Source of the DNA: a virus
DNA: 55,243 nucleotides
Reading direction: 5' to 3' (one strand)
Virus record (IMG/VR): IMGVR_UViG_3300025669_000038
Location: 1-55,243 of that record
Position numbers and translations under genes: made by a program. The notes beneath the pieces are model-generated. The model had not been told where the DNA came from. It searched no databases and saw only the letters and a list, made by a program, of their open reading frames with translations. This document shows positions 24,481 to 32,246 of this stretch, piece by piece (position 1 is the stretch's first letter; every line of letters begins with the position of its first letter).

Positions 24481-25212
24481 CTATACCAGCGTTGCATATG
24501 TATGCCCGCCCTTGAAAGATATGCTGTCAGCTGTTGGGGCCGCGGCCACAATTCTAACAACGAAGTCAGTAGTTCCAGTAGGTGCCGTAGATGTCAGGAG
24601 TCCAGCCGTAGCTGCGCTCAAGAAGACAGGCTTATTGACAGTGAATGTTGGGAACTCGTCATCCGCCCGGATCATTCCGTCCATCAACAGAGTTCCGGTT
24701 GCATCAGTTACAGCTGCAATGACACACATGCCAACCTCTCCGAGAGCAGTAGCAACGCCAGTAGCATTCGTCTTTTCCCACTTGCCGGTGGATGCCATGT
24801 AGTAGCAGTACCCGTAGACAAGCCCTGTCGTTCCTGCTGTCACATCACGCGTGATCCCTGTCCACTTAGTATCGGCACTGAGAACAGGGTCCAGCTTGAT
24901 CGTCACATTCTCGGGCAAGGCCGCGGACAAGATCAGCGTTTGCATCTCAGCTACACTCAATGCCTTGACATCACCACTCGTGATCCTTCCTAAGATCGTT
25001 TGTTCACCGATAGTCAGTGCCGTGGGTGTATTGTTAGTGGTGGCCGCTAAGACACTCTGCGCGTCGTACAAGTGATGCATAAGGAATTCCCAGTTCACAG
25101 CACCGTCGCCGATGAAGACTTGATCTGTGTCGGTGCAATACGCCAACTCGGCCTGTGAAAGCGTGATCAAGTCCGTGAATAAGCCGCGCCTCACCTTCAC
25201 TGTATTAGCCAT
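24481..25212 (-). CDS. Fibre-like protein sharing the MAN...RRG N-terminal module
   Basis: The 243-residue product opens with MANTVKVRRGLFTDLITL, then ELAYCTDTDQVFIGDGAVNW, a motif seen in many phage fibre and tail proteins that define a sample point. The protein at 25780-27273 has the same N-terminal module (STDTFQMHVGSGAANYEILMH), so the two are partial paralogs. The C-terminal part is beta-rich. It is likely a virion surface protein. Confidence 0.6.
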   Translation of the reverse strand: MANTVKVRRGLFTDLITLSQAELAYCTDTDQVFIGDGAVNWEFLMHHLYDAQSVLAATTNNTPTALTIGEQTILGRITSGDVKALSVAEMQTLILSAALPENVTIKLDPVLSADTKWTGITRDVTAGTTGLVYGYCYYMASTGKWEKTNATGVATALGEVGMCVIAAVTDATGTLLMDGMIRADDEFPTFTVNKPVFLSAATAGLLTSTAPTGTTDFVVRIVAAAPTADSISFKGGHTYATLV

Positions 25213-25214
25213 GT

Positions 25215-25724
25215 TTATACCTTCTTTGTCCGTTTCTTCAGTAGTTGATCATATCGGGCTTTTAGCTTCTCGATTTCGAGTTCCTTGTCGTGAATCGCAA
25301 CAGCAAATTCACAATGTGCGACTTCTAGATCATTTCTTGCGGCCTTTGCGTCGTCGACCAACACCTGCTTCAGGGCTTCCATAGCGTCTATATCCGCGAT
25401 CGCCTTGTCCCGGTCCGCGATATCACGCCTTAGTCCATCGATGGTATCAGCCAATTTGACATTCTTGTCTCCCAGCAACCCATTCGACTTCTTGAGTGCA
25501 TCCCGTTCCTGAATCTGGGCTACTTGCTCTTGTATAAGCGTAGCCATTGCATTTATGCGCCCGACCGCCACATTCAACATCTTGTCCTTGTTCAGAGAAG
25601 CTACCACCCATTCACCGATCTCGTGCTTGAGGTCATCGTCTGTGACCAATGACGGTCTTGCTTGTTGAACCGGTGCTGCTGGCTGAACCGGTGTCGCTTC
25701 TTGCGTTACCTTTGCCTCTTCCAT
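25215..25724 (-). CDS. Coiled-coil protein in the fibre cluster
   Basis: The 169-residue product has a Pro/Gln/Ala-rich N-terminus (EATPVQPAAPVQQ) followed by about 120 residues of heptad-like charged helix (LADTIDGLRRDIADRDKAIA) and a basic KKRTKKV end. A rod or oligomerising coiled coil is likely, perhaps a fibre stalk or accessory. The start follows GGGAGGGC. Confidence 0.55.
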   Translation of the reverse strand: MEEAKVTQEATPVQPAAPVQQARPSLVTDDDLKHEIGEWVVASLNKDKMLNVAVGRINAMATLIQEQVAQIQERDALKKSNGLLGDKNVKLADTIDGLRRDIADRDKAIADIDAMEALKQVLVDDAKAARNDLEVAHCEFAVAIHDKELEIEKLKARYDQLLKKRTKKV

Positions 25725-25747
25725 TCTATTGCCCTCCCAGGATGCCG

Positions 25748-25769
25748 TGAGGGGGCGTTAACCCCCTCA
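25748..25769 (-). other. Strong GC hairpin between fibre genes
   Basis: TGAGGGGG pairs perfectly with CCCCCTCA over a six-base loop (8-bp stem), with an outer GCC/GGC extension. It fills most of the 55-bp gap between the fibre-like gene at 25780 and the coiled-coil gene. No U run follows, so it may protect or process the mRNA rather than end it. Confidence 0.45.
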
Positions 25770-25779
25770 GGCGTTATTC

Positions 25780-27273
25780 CTACACAAATGATCCTCCATC
25801 CACAATATTCGCCGCTGCCGTCAGAAGTAGATACCCCGACTTGTCCGGCGCTGTAATCGTGCGCGTCCCCGAAGTGGATGCGCCTGTCAATTGGTAATTG
25901 TTCGTCGCTGGGGTTCCTGAACTACCAGCGAACCACAGATCTTTGAACGGCAAAGTGGCTGATCCGAAGTCATCGGCCGCGGCTACATCAGGAAGCAATG
26001 CAGTGTTAAGCGCGACGCTTGCAAGATTGTCCAATGCAGGAGTTGCAGCAGTACCGGACGTGAAGTTGTCGGTGACCCACTTCTTGGTTGCCGCGTCTTG
26101 GTCCGACACAGGATCGAGGACGCCAGTGATCAGCTGCGCATTCATTGCAAATGAAGCCGTAGCTCCACCGGACAGCAAAGCCATTGTCTCAGCTTTGGAT
26201 AGGCCGTTGATACCAGTCGCAGTCCACACTGCAACCTCTGTGTCTAGTGGCGTGCCATCGACTTCAACAAGGTTGTTGTCAGCAATGCCGATTGTCTGCT
26301 CTGCAAGGACATTCGTACCAGGAACGACACCAAGCGTAGCCTGAACAGTCGCTTGATCTGCGTCGTCAAGAATGGTCTGCGCAAATGTCGTACAGTCAGC
26401 CGTAGTGACAGTGCCAGCGCCATTACCAACGATCATCTTCTGATCTGCGAAGGTGAGGCCGGCGAGTGCTAGCAATTCCGTATCGCTGATCGCAATGTCG
26501 TTGCCAGTCTTCGTCAGGCCGGTTCCGGCAGTGACGTATCCTGTGCTTGAGAACTGCGCGAAGGCGATCGCAGTCGTGTCAACAACGATGTCTTCCGGTT
26601 CGTTACTACACACCCAACCAGTAGAACCAAGCGTTGTGCCGTCATCGATGAACACAAAGCCGCCTGCGAATTCAGTAGCCGCGTCCATATCGGCAGCGCG
26701 CGCCCATGCGCCTGCGGCCGAAACGTAGACACCATTCTCTTCAGTAGCTGTCTGGCTCTTAACAAGAACACGGTCCGTCGATGTCAAGATACCGTCAAGC
26801 GTCTGTTCGCCCGACAACGTAATGTTCGCAGTCGTAGCACACGCCACAGAAGCATGGACTGTCAGTCCTTGTGCAACAGCATCAACGTACGCCTTGGTGG
26901 CGGCATCCTGCGCGCCGGTAGGGTCAGTGACGCCCGTGATCTTGTGGGAGTTCATCGCGAAGTCGGCACCGGCTTGACCAGTCAGGATCGCTATAATCTC
27001 TGCACCTGTCAGTGCGCCAATATCGCCAGACGCCTTACGGCCGACAATACGACTTGCCGCAATCGTCGTCGCCACAGGAGTATTGTCCGAAGTAGCGATC
27101 AACATCGTGTTCGCGCCGAACAGTTGGTGCATCAAGATTTCGTAGTTCGCAGCCCCGCTACCAACGTGCATCTGGAATGTGTCTGTACTGAACCCCATTT
27201 CACCCGCTGCAAGGTTGCCCTTAGACACGAGTTCGGCGGCGGTTCCCCTCATAATCTGGATCTGGTTAGCCAT
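25780..27273 (-). CDS. Fibre-like structural protein
   Basis: The 497-residue product opens with MANQIQIMRGTAAELVSKG and an N-terminal module shared with 24481-25212. It contains two AATKAYVD/AATKKWVTD repeats typical of phage tail fibres. One stretch (ELLALAGLTFADQK ... ILDDADQATVQATLGV) also occurs in the fibre at 9340-10932. It ends with a Gly/Thr-rich beta region and VDGGSFV. It should be a virion fibre or spike component. Confidence 0.65.
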   Translation of the reverse strand: MANQIQIMRGTAAELVSKGNLAAGEMGFSTDTFQMHVGSGAANYEILMHQLFGANTMLIATSDNTPVATTIAASRIVGRKASGDIGALTGAEIIAILTGQAGADFAMNSHKITGVTDPTGAQDAATKAYVDAVAQGLTVHASVACATTANITLSGEQTLDGILTSTDRVLVKSQTATEENGVYVSAAGAWARAADMDAATEFAGGFVFIDDGTTLGSTGWVCSNEPEDIVVDTTAIAFAQFSSTGYVTAGTGLTKTGNDIAISDTELLALAGLTFADQKMIVGNGAGTVTTADCTTFAQTILDDADQATVQATLGVVPGTNVLAEQTIGIADNNLVEVDGTPLDTEVAVWTATGINGLSKAETMALLSGGATASFAMNAQLITGVLDPVSDQDAATKKWVTDNFTSGTAATPALDNLASVALNTALLPDVAAADDFGSATLPFKDLWFAGSSGTPATNNYQLTGASTSGTRTITAPDKSGYLLLTAAANIVDGGSFV

Positions 27274-27286
27274 GTTTCTTCACCTC

Positions 27287-27679
27287 TTAATCTGAGAACG
27301 ACCCGCCATCGATCGACTCACTATTTTCCCACTCTCCACTTGTGGAGTTGTACACCAACCGTTCGCCATTAACGATTGCCGATATTGTCACGTCGTCCAG
27401 ATCTGTAAGCGAAATCGTCTCCGCCACAGATTGCAGTCCGAAGTCTGCCCATGCGCTGCCGTTGTATCGTCTGAATCCCATCGCGCCTGATGCCGTGTTC
27501 GTCCCGTCGTCAAGATACACATACCCCTCAAGTGGATCGTCAGGCTCAACAGCAGATGGCGTCACGTTCTTAAAGAGCGTCACCATCGATGTGAAGCTCA
27601 ATGGTACTTGGGGCGGAATTAACGAGCTCAGCCCGACAGGGGTTGCAGTGGTCGTGTTGTTGATCGTTATCGAAGCCAT
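27287..27679 (-). CDS. Small fibre-associated protein
   Basis: The 130-residue product has MGFRRYNGSAWADFG and a C-terminal SLTDLDDVTISAIVNGERLVY segment followed by SESIDGGSF. These short motifs are common in phage fibre and neck-whisker proteins. Its ending resembles the end of the downstream 497-residue protein (VDGGSFV). It lies at the top of the fibre cluster. Confidence 0.55.
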   Translation of the reverse strand: MASITINNTTTATPVGLSSLIPPQVPLSFTSMVTLFKNVTPSAVEPDDPLEGYVYLDDGTNTASGAMGFRRYNGSAWADFGLQSVAETISLTDLDDVTISAIVNGERLVYNSTSGEWENSESIDGGSFSD

Positions 27680-27985
27680 CTACGACACATCCTCTGTTAT
27701 GATGATTGTCAGGTTTTCGTCATTCGGAAATGTCTGAATGGAATCATCCGCGAACGTCACCTCGAATTCAGCAGGGTAACATCCAGCAGTTACCGTATCA
27801 GCAGCAACCCAGTCATACCTCGCTGTGCCAGCCGTTCCGTCGACAACGACGGCAGTTGCGTCCACGTGCGTGCCCATGTGGAACACAACAGTTGCGGTTG
27901 AAAGGTCTACTACCACGCCATCCTGTGCCAACGTAACGGACAAGGATGGGTTCGTGTCGTTCCGCTTAATGAATACCTCTGTCAT
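27680..27985 (-). CDS. Phage Ig-like/baseplate-type small domain protein
   Basis: The 101-residue product has IKRNDTNPSLSVTLAQDGVV near the start, then VDLSTATVVFHMG, ARYDWVAADTVTAGCYPAEFE and a final FPNDENLTIIITED. This pattern recurs as a free-standing beta-sandwich in many tailed phages and resembles the N-terminal domain of BppU-like baseplate proteins. It marks the change from neck genes to fibre genes. Confidence 0.6.
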   Translation of the reverse strand: MTEVFIKRNDTNPSLSVTLAQDGVVVDLSTATVVFHMGTHVDATAVVVDGTAGTARYDWVAADTVTAGCYPAEFEVTFADDSIQTFPNDENLTIIITEDVS

Positions 27986-28024
27986 GGTGATCGCCCCACT
28001 GCATTCACGGCTATAGGGCTGGAC

Positions 28025-28480
28025 TTATGAGCACTTGAGGTATCCATATTGCACCTCCGCAATAAACCTGAACGTCGGCGGCTTCGTTTTGGCATCTACT
28101 TGACCGAACCCACCACCCCACGCTATAAAATCGATATCTGTGATGTCTTCATAGTGAGCCAATAAAATCCGTTGAATTTCTTGGACAAACTCAAACCGTG
28201 CTTGCTTCGGATTCATAGCCGCTGTCGCCCGTGTTACCCAGACGTTCAGTGCCAGCGTACACATGATGTACTGATGAGGTGCCCCGTTGACTGCCAAGCC
28301 AAAGAACTTCACAGGCCCGTTCGAGATCGGCGTCTCTACCGGGTGCGTCAACGACACTACCGGCCTCTTTGCTGCCAGGTCGTACCATCCTGTCGAAATG
28401 TCAGGCGTGATCGCGCTCGTGTTGTCATCATCCCAGTTGTCTTCTAGGAGACTTTTGAGAGACATCACCGGATCATTCAT
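28025..28480 (-). CDS. Tail terminator/neck-type protein (probable)
   Basis: The start at 28480 overlaps the stop of the nucleotidyltransferase gene (ATGA) and gives 151 residues beginning MNDPVMSLKSLLEDNW. The core has QARFEFVQEIQRILLAH and a beta-rich C-terminus ending VQYGYLKCS. Size and order after head-closure genes match tail terminator proteins. The match is by position and general pattern only. Confidence 0.5.
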   Translation of the reverse strand: MNDPVMSLKSLLEDNWDDDNTSAITPDISTGWYDLAAKRPVVSLTHPVETPISNGPVKFFGLAVNGAPHQYIMCTLALNVWVTRATAAMNPKQARFEFVQEIQRILLAHYEDITDIDFIAWGGGFGQVDAKTKPPTFRFIAEVQYGYLKCS

Positions 28481-28902
28481 GCTTTGACCGCCTTCAGAAT
28501 CTCCGAGCTTTGCCGCAACTGAGGACACACACCAAATACCATCTTAATGCCCAGCTTTTCACACACCTCTGTCTCTGGAATCGTTTCCGCCGTCTGGTCG
28601 CCGCCGTTGGCGAATATCCATTCGTCGCCTTCATCAACGGCTTCGTGAACCATCTCAATCGTCCGACATACAGACCTGTCGAAATCCATCGACACAAAGA
28701 CTGTTGACACAGATCTCAACGCCTTTACAATCCGCGCCCTGTCTGCAACGCCCATGAATTCTATCGAACCCTTTAGCTTGACCTGTTCATCGTTATTAAC
28801 GAGGACAATGAGCTCGTCGCCCAACTTTCTCGCAGCTTCAAAATACTCAAGATGCCCAACGTGAACAGGGCTGAAATATCCCGATACCAGAATTCGTTTC
28901 AT
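28477..28902 (-). CDS. Cytidylyltransferase-like nucleotidyltransferase
   Basis: The 141-residue product begins MKRILVSGYFSPVHVGHLEY, with HVGH as the HxGH nucleotide-binding signature of the cytidylyltransferase superfamily. VNNDEQVKLKG and MGVADRARIV follow as in glycerol-phosphate and sugar-phosphate enzymes. Such enzymes activate alcohol phosphates or sugars as CDP or ADP derivatives. It is set between head-closure and tail-terminator genes with overlaps on both sides, an odd place for a metabolic enzyme. It may supply precursors to the glycosyltransferase. Confidence 0.75.
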   Translation of the reverse strand: MKRILVSGYFSPVHVGHLEYFEAARKLGDELIVLVNNDEQVKLKGSIEFMGVADRARIVKALRSVSTVFVSMDFDRSVCRTIEMVHEAVDEGDEWIFANGGDQTAETIPETEVCEKLGIKMVFGVCPQLRQSSEILKAVKA

Positions 28903-29252
28903 GGTCCGTTCCTTTCCGTTTTCACTGTGATCTGACCGTTCCGCTGGTCATCCGCCTCTTGGACTGAAAAGGTGGCTCCGTCATCCACGATCGCTGACGG
29001 CTGAGTTGATGATCCGTCATACAGCGTAACCGTGTCTTTGACGTGGAACGTAGCTCGGTTTGTGGGGGTGGCCCCGCCTTCATTCATCTCATTCTCAGGG
29101 TAGTCTCCCATCACACGAATGGCCTTGATCGTACTGGAGGTTGCAATAAGAGTGGCATCACCGTAATCATCCTCGCCGCCAAGCGTGTAGTTAATCAGAA
29201 CGACATCATGGCCGTACCTTTCGATGTGCCGTCTTGCCGCACCGCCGCTCAT
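28899..29252 (-). CDS. Head closure-like protein
   Basis: The 117-residue product begins MSGGAARRHIERYGHDVVLI and has DYGDATLIATSSTIKAIRVM, then a beta-rich C-terminus with a TVTLYDGSSTQ segment. This is the usual pattern of head-tail joining (head closure) proteins. Start and stop overlap both neighbours. Confidence 0.6.
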   Translation of the reverse strand: MSGGAARRHIERYGHDVVLINYTLGGEDDYGDATLIATSSTIKAIRVMGDYPENEMNEGGATPTNRATFHVKDTVTLYDGSSTQPSAIVDDGATFSVQEADDQRNGQITVKTERNGP

Positions 29253-29596
29253 TTCATCTCCTCAGATTGGACGCCTTTCATCAGATCGCCAGTGTCGATG
29301 ATCTCCTTCTCCTGAATCAGTTTCTTCACGTTGGCTTCGGTCCGCAAGGCCACAAGTTGGATAAGGTGCTGGACGCTATGAGCCTTCAATGCCAATTCCC
29401 CAATCGCGGCCTCTGCTGCCTGGGCTCCAGGTCGCCAGTGAGGTCGTGCTTCAAAGGATGCGGTCCCCAACTCTTGATAGATGTCATACGCAACATCTCC
29501 TTGGAATACTCGCCACGGATGTGGGGTTGCCTGGACAGCAGAAGAGAACATCTTCGTCACAGCGGTCATCCCAATCGCTTGAACCATAAACGCCAT
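29249..29596 (-). CDS. Neck/head-tail connector protein (HK97 gp10-like position)
   Basis: The 115-residue product is mainly helical, with WRPGAQAAEAAIGELALKAHS and a C-terminal KEIIDTGDLMKGVQSEEMK. IDTGDL(M/L)KG is a short motif I associate with HK97 gp10-type tail-completion proteins. Genes on both sides are connector-like. Assignment is moderate. Confidence 0.55.
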   Translation of the reverse strand: MAFMVQAIGMTAVTKMFSSAVQATPHPWRVFQGDVAYDIYQELGTASFEARPHWRPGAQAAEAAIGELALKAHSVQHLIQLVALRTEANVKKLIQEKEIIDTGDLMKGVQSEEMK

Positions 29597-29607
29597 GACA
29601 GCCCTTC

Positions 29608-29997
29608 CTACGTTTCTTTCATTACTCCATCGACTGCTTCACGCCCCAAGTACGATATTCCAGCCTTTCGCAAATCCATCTTCCGCAGCGTCCCTGTTGG
29701 ATCGAACGCCAGAGCTTGCTGACCGAATCGAGTGAACTCCAACCCCATCGCAGTCTTGCCGCCATAGATAAATGTAGTATCTCCAACATCGCTCGACTGT
29801 TCTTGACGTTCGCGTATTGCTGTGAAATGAGCCGCAAGCCATCGCTCGATTTCAAATAGAGTAGCGGCGGTTACACCTGAGTCTGCCGCCGCCACCCTAT
29901 CAGTCAAGTTGCTTGCCGCCGTAATGAACGCAGAGAGATTCCTAAGTTCCGTCTCAATTACTTCCCTAACATCCGCACTCCTTACCCTGACGGCCAT
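29608..29997 (-). CDS. Head-tail connector protein
   Basis: The start at 29997 gives 129 residues beginning MAVRVRSADVREVIETEL, just after the capsid stop. ERWLAAHFTAIRERQEQSSDVG is the helical core and GLEFTRFGQQALAFDPTG the C-terminal motif of phage head-tail connector (adaptor) proteins of the gp6/gp15 type. A longer in-frame reading overlapping the capsid gene is unlikely. Confidence 0.7.
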   Translation of the reverse strand: MAVRVRSADVREVIETELRNLSAFITAASNLTDRVAAADSGVTAATLFEIERWLAAHFTAIRERQEQSSDVGDTTFIYGGKTAMGLEFTRFGQQALAFDPTGTLRKMDLRKAGISYLGREAVDGVMKET

Positions 29998-29999
29998 CT

Positions 30000-30989
30000 C
30001 TAGCTCTGTCCGAGGTTGTCGTCGAAACAGATGCCAGAGTTGCCATCGTAATCCGACTTCACTCGTGCCGCCATGACGGCCATGACCTTGAAGTTCGACT
30101 GCATACCACCGTAGGTATCCCATTCAACGACCATGAGATCTACTGCAATCGAGAGGTCGACGACTTCCGCCATCATCTCAACCAGCACGATGTCGCCAGA
30201 TCCAAGCACACCCGTCATCTTCACGTCAGCGATCTGAGGAAGGGACTTGAGGATTTCGAGGTACGTCCGGTCTGCGTAGCTGTCGCGCTTGAGCAGATCC
30301 ATCCATTCCTTCGATGTCACGTACAGGATAAATGGCCCGTAGTGATGTGCATTCTCAGCAGCCAAGATCATCTTGAGGACGTCAATCTCGATGTTCGCCG
30401 GCGTGCCTGTCCAGTTACCCGTACAGGCCACTTCATTGGCGTCCGAGTGGTTGATGTATCCAGGTAACGTATGCCCTCCAACCACAATCGCGCTACCGTT
30501 GAACAGCGCATCTTCGAGCTTGTCGACAACCTTGCGAGTGGCCTGACTCACCATCGTAGTGTCGATCGGAGATCCGTTCTGCTCGCTGGCAATCAACTTC
30601 CTGATCGGAATCTGGAAATCGACGTGAGTGATAGGGATCGGAATCGTCACTTCTCCGTAGTCAGGAGCGTTGTTCGCGCCAGGAGTGATGCCGCTCATTG
30701 ACTGCTCGGCCACGAGGTCGTCACTCAACGTCTGCCAGTAATCATACATGTACCCGATTCCGCCCAGATTGCGAGTCAACCCACGAGACTGAAGGTCAGC
30801 GATGCCGTTCAACCTTTGTTGGGCGACCTCAATCACCTTGCTGTCGATGGCAGTCCACGCGTCCTTCGGAAGCGTTGCGTTCGTTCGGAGAGCCTTTGCA
30901 ATATCCCAATTGTTCGCCCGCAGTTTCTGCAGGATGTTCCCAGTAAACAACTGCGCGGGAGACGAAACCTGAACTTGTCCCTTCATCAT
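30000..30989 (-). CDS. Major capsid protein, HK97 fold (encapsulin-like type)
   Basis: The 329-residue product has YGEVTIPIPITHVDFQIPIR near residue 115, then LEDALFNGSAIVVGG and GYINHSDAN. Beta and helix spacing resembles capsid proteins related to encapsulins (linocin M18 type). It follows decoration-like genes and precedes connectors, the standard place for the capsid. There is no long N-terminal scaffold domain, so scaffolding must be separate. Two adjacent ATGs are possible starts. Confidence 0.75.
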   Translation of the reverse strand: MMKGQVQVSSPAQLFTGNILQKLRANNWDIAKALRTNATLPKDAWTAIDSKVIEVAQQRLNGIADLQSRGLTRNLGGIGYMYDYWQTLSDDLVAEQSMSGITPGANNAPDYGEVTIPIPITHVDFQIPIRKLIASEQNGSPIDTTMVSQATRKVVDKLEDALFNGSAIVVGGHTLPGYINHSDANEVACTGNWTGTPANIEIDVLKMILAAENAHHYGPFILYVTSKEWMDLLKRDSYADRTYLEILKSLPQIADVKMTGVLGSGDIVLVEMMAEVVDLSIAVDLMVVEWDTYGGMQSNFKVMAVMAARVKSDYDGNSGICFDDNLGQS

Positions 30990-31417
30990 AGCACCTCACA
31001 TCTGATTTGCGTAATACCGTCAGCTGCGATTGTCGCCGTTTCCATCACTTCAGCAATCGCCTCCCCAACAATCGGACTGGCTGCATAGATCCCAAAGCCA
31101 GCACCATCTGAAACGAGCTTGTTCGTTGCGGACAGCGTAGCTAGAGCCGATGACGTAGCGCACAAAACAATCTCATCGCCAGCTCGAGGCATCACAAACG
31201 GAACTGTGTCGGCCGCCGCATACGTCGCGCTAATCACCTTGTCGCCAGATTCGATGACGACTCTGAGAGTCGGATCGAGCGTGCCGCTGAGAACCTGGAT
31301 CGAAGTGCCCGAGGCATATTCGACCAGCATACCTGGACGCAGCGCAGCGTCAGCAGGCCATTCCTTCTTCAGCGGATCTGACGGCGTTGATCGCACTACA
31401 ATTGTTCGTCTTGACAT
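30986..31417 (-). CDS. Capsid decoration-like protein, short paralog
   Basis: The start at 31417 gives MSRRTIVVRSTPSDPLKKE, matching the opening of the next gene upstream (MAQRTIVIRTTPEGPLRKE). The 143-residue product continues with ALRPGMLVEY, VVIESGDKVI, YAAADTVPFVMPRAGDE and ends ITQIRCEVL. It aligns with both ends of the 270-residue protein but lacks its central domain. Placement next to the capsid gene suggests a decoration or stabilisation protein. Confidence 0.6.
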   Translation of the reverse strand: MSRRTIVVRSTPSDPLKKEWPADAALRPGMLVEYASGTSIQVLSGTLDPTLRVVIESGDKVISATYAAADTVPFVMPRAGDEIVLCATSSALATLSATNKLVSDGAGFGIYAASPIVGEAIAEVMETATIAADGITQIRCEVL

Positions 31418-31432
31418 ATCAACCACCACCTC

Positions 31433-32245
31433 CTACAGGGCTTCTACCTTGATCTGCGCTATCGCTGAAGTCGTTGTGACGGCTTCTATGGCACGAGCCA
31501 AACCAGATGCGCGAATAGCTGTTTCCAAGTCACTGGCGCCAGACGTAATTTCTCCAACGTCTACGCCACCGGATAGCGTTCCATCGTTCGTCGCTTCAAC
31601 AACACCGGCGCTTGTTCCTAGCGTAGCAGCAAGCACCAACTGAGCAACACTGGTATTCGCATTCAACAGCGTAACCAGATCGGACGCAATCGCCGTTCCA
31701 ACTTCGCACGTGATGTCATTACCAATCACTGAGATACCTCCAGCGTCAGCTGTTCCATCAACGTAGTCAATCGAGATTCCGTTTCCCGCAGCCCCAGCAT
31801 CAACCGCTGTGAAATGGATCGCGTTGTTCGTACCGTCAGCCGCTTGAGTCCCGTCAAACCCAGTCGTCAGAGAAGCAGAAACAGCTGTTCCTGCAATTCC
31901 AAGGTCGAGAGGTATAAGTGTCCCAAGCCGACCACTGCCTACCGACTGGAGAACTTCATTGATCGTGATCACCTGTGTACCGTCGAGCCAGGCATAGAAC
32001 TCATCGCCAGGACGCGGACAAACGAACGGAACGGTATCTCCGCTCGCATACGTGCCACCGACAACAGTGGTCCCACTTTCGATCACAACCTTCACCGAAG
32101 GGCAGATCGTTGCAGACAGAGCACCAATCGTTCCGTCGCCACTCCATTCAACCAGTTGTCCTGGTTGGAGTGCGGCATCACTGGTAGCTTCCTTCCGTAA
32201 CGGCCCTTCAGGGGTCGTCCTAATGACAATCGTTCGCTGCGCCAT
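31433..32245 (-). CDS. Capsid decoration-like protein, long paralog with inserted domain
   Basis: The 270-residue product shares its first 120 residues and last 25 with the 143-residue neighbour, pointing to a tandem duplication. Between them lies an extra unit of about 120 residues with DAGAAGNGISIDYVDGTADA, TCEVGTAIASDLVTLLNAN and GTLSGGVD, a pattern I know from phage surface proteins. The added domain may project from the capsid. Confidence 0.6.
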   Translation of the reverse strand: MAQRTIVIRTTPEGPLRKEATSDAALQPGQLVEWSGDGTIGALSATICPSVKVVIESGTTVVGGTYASGDTVPFVCPRPGDEFYAWLDGTQVITINEVLQSVGSGRLGTLIPLDLGIAGTAVSASLTTGFDGTQAADGTNNAIHFTAVDAGAAGNGISIDYVDGTADAGGISVIGNDITCEVGTAIASDLVTLLNANTSVAQLVLAATLGTSAGVVEATNDGTLSGGVDVGEITSGASDLETAIRASGLARAIEAVTTTSAIAQIKVEAL

Positions 32246-32246
32246 T

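Noticed and set aside
29998-30123. N-terminal extension of the connector gene
   Set aside because: It overlaps the capsid gene and reads as out-of-frame capsid sequence.
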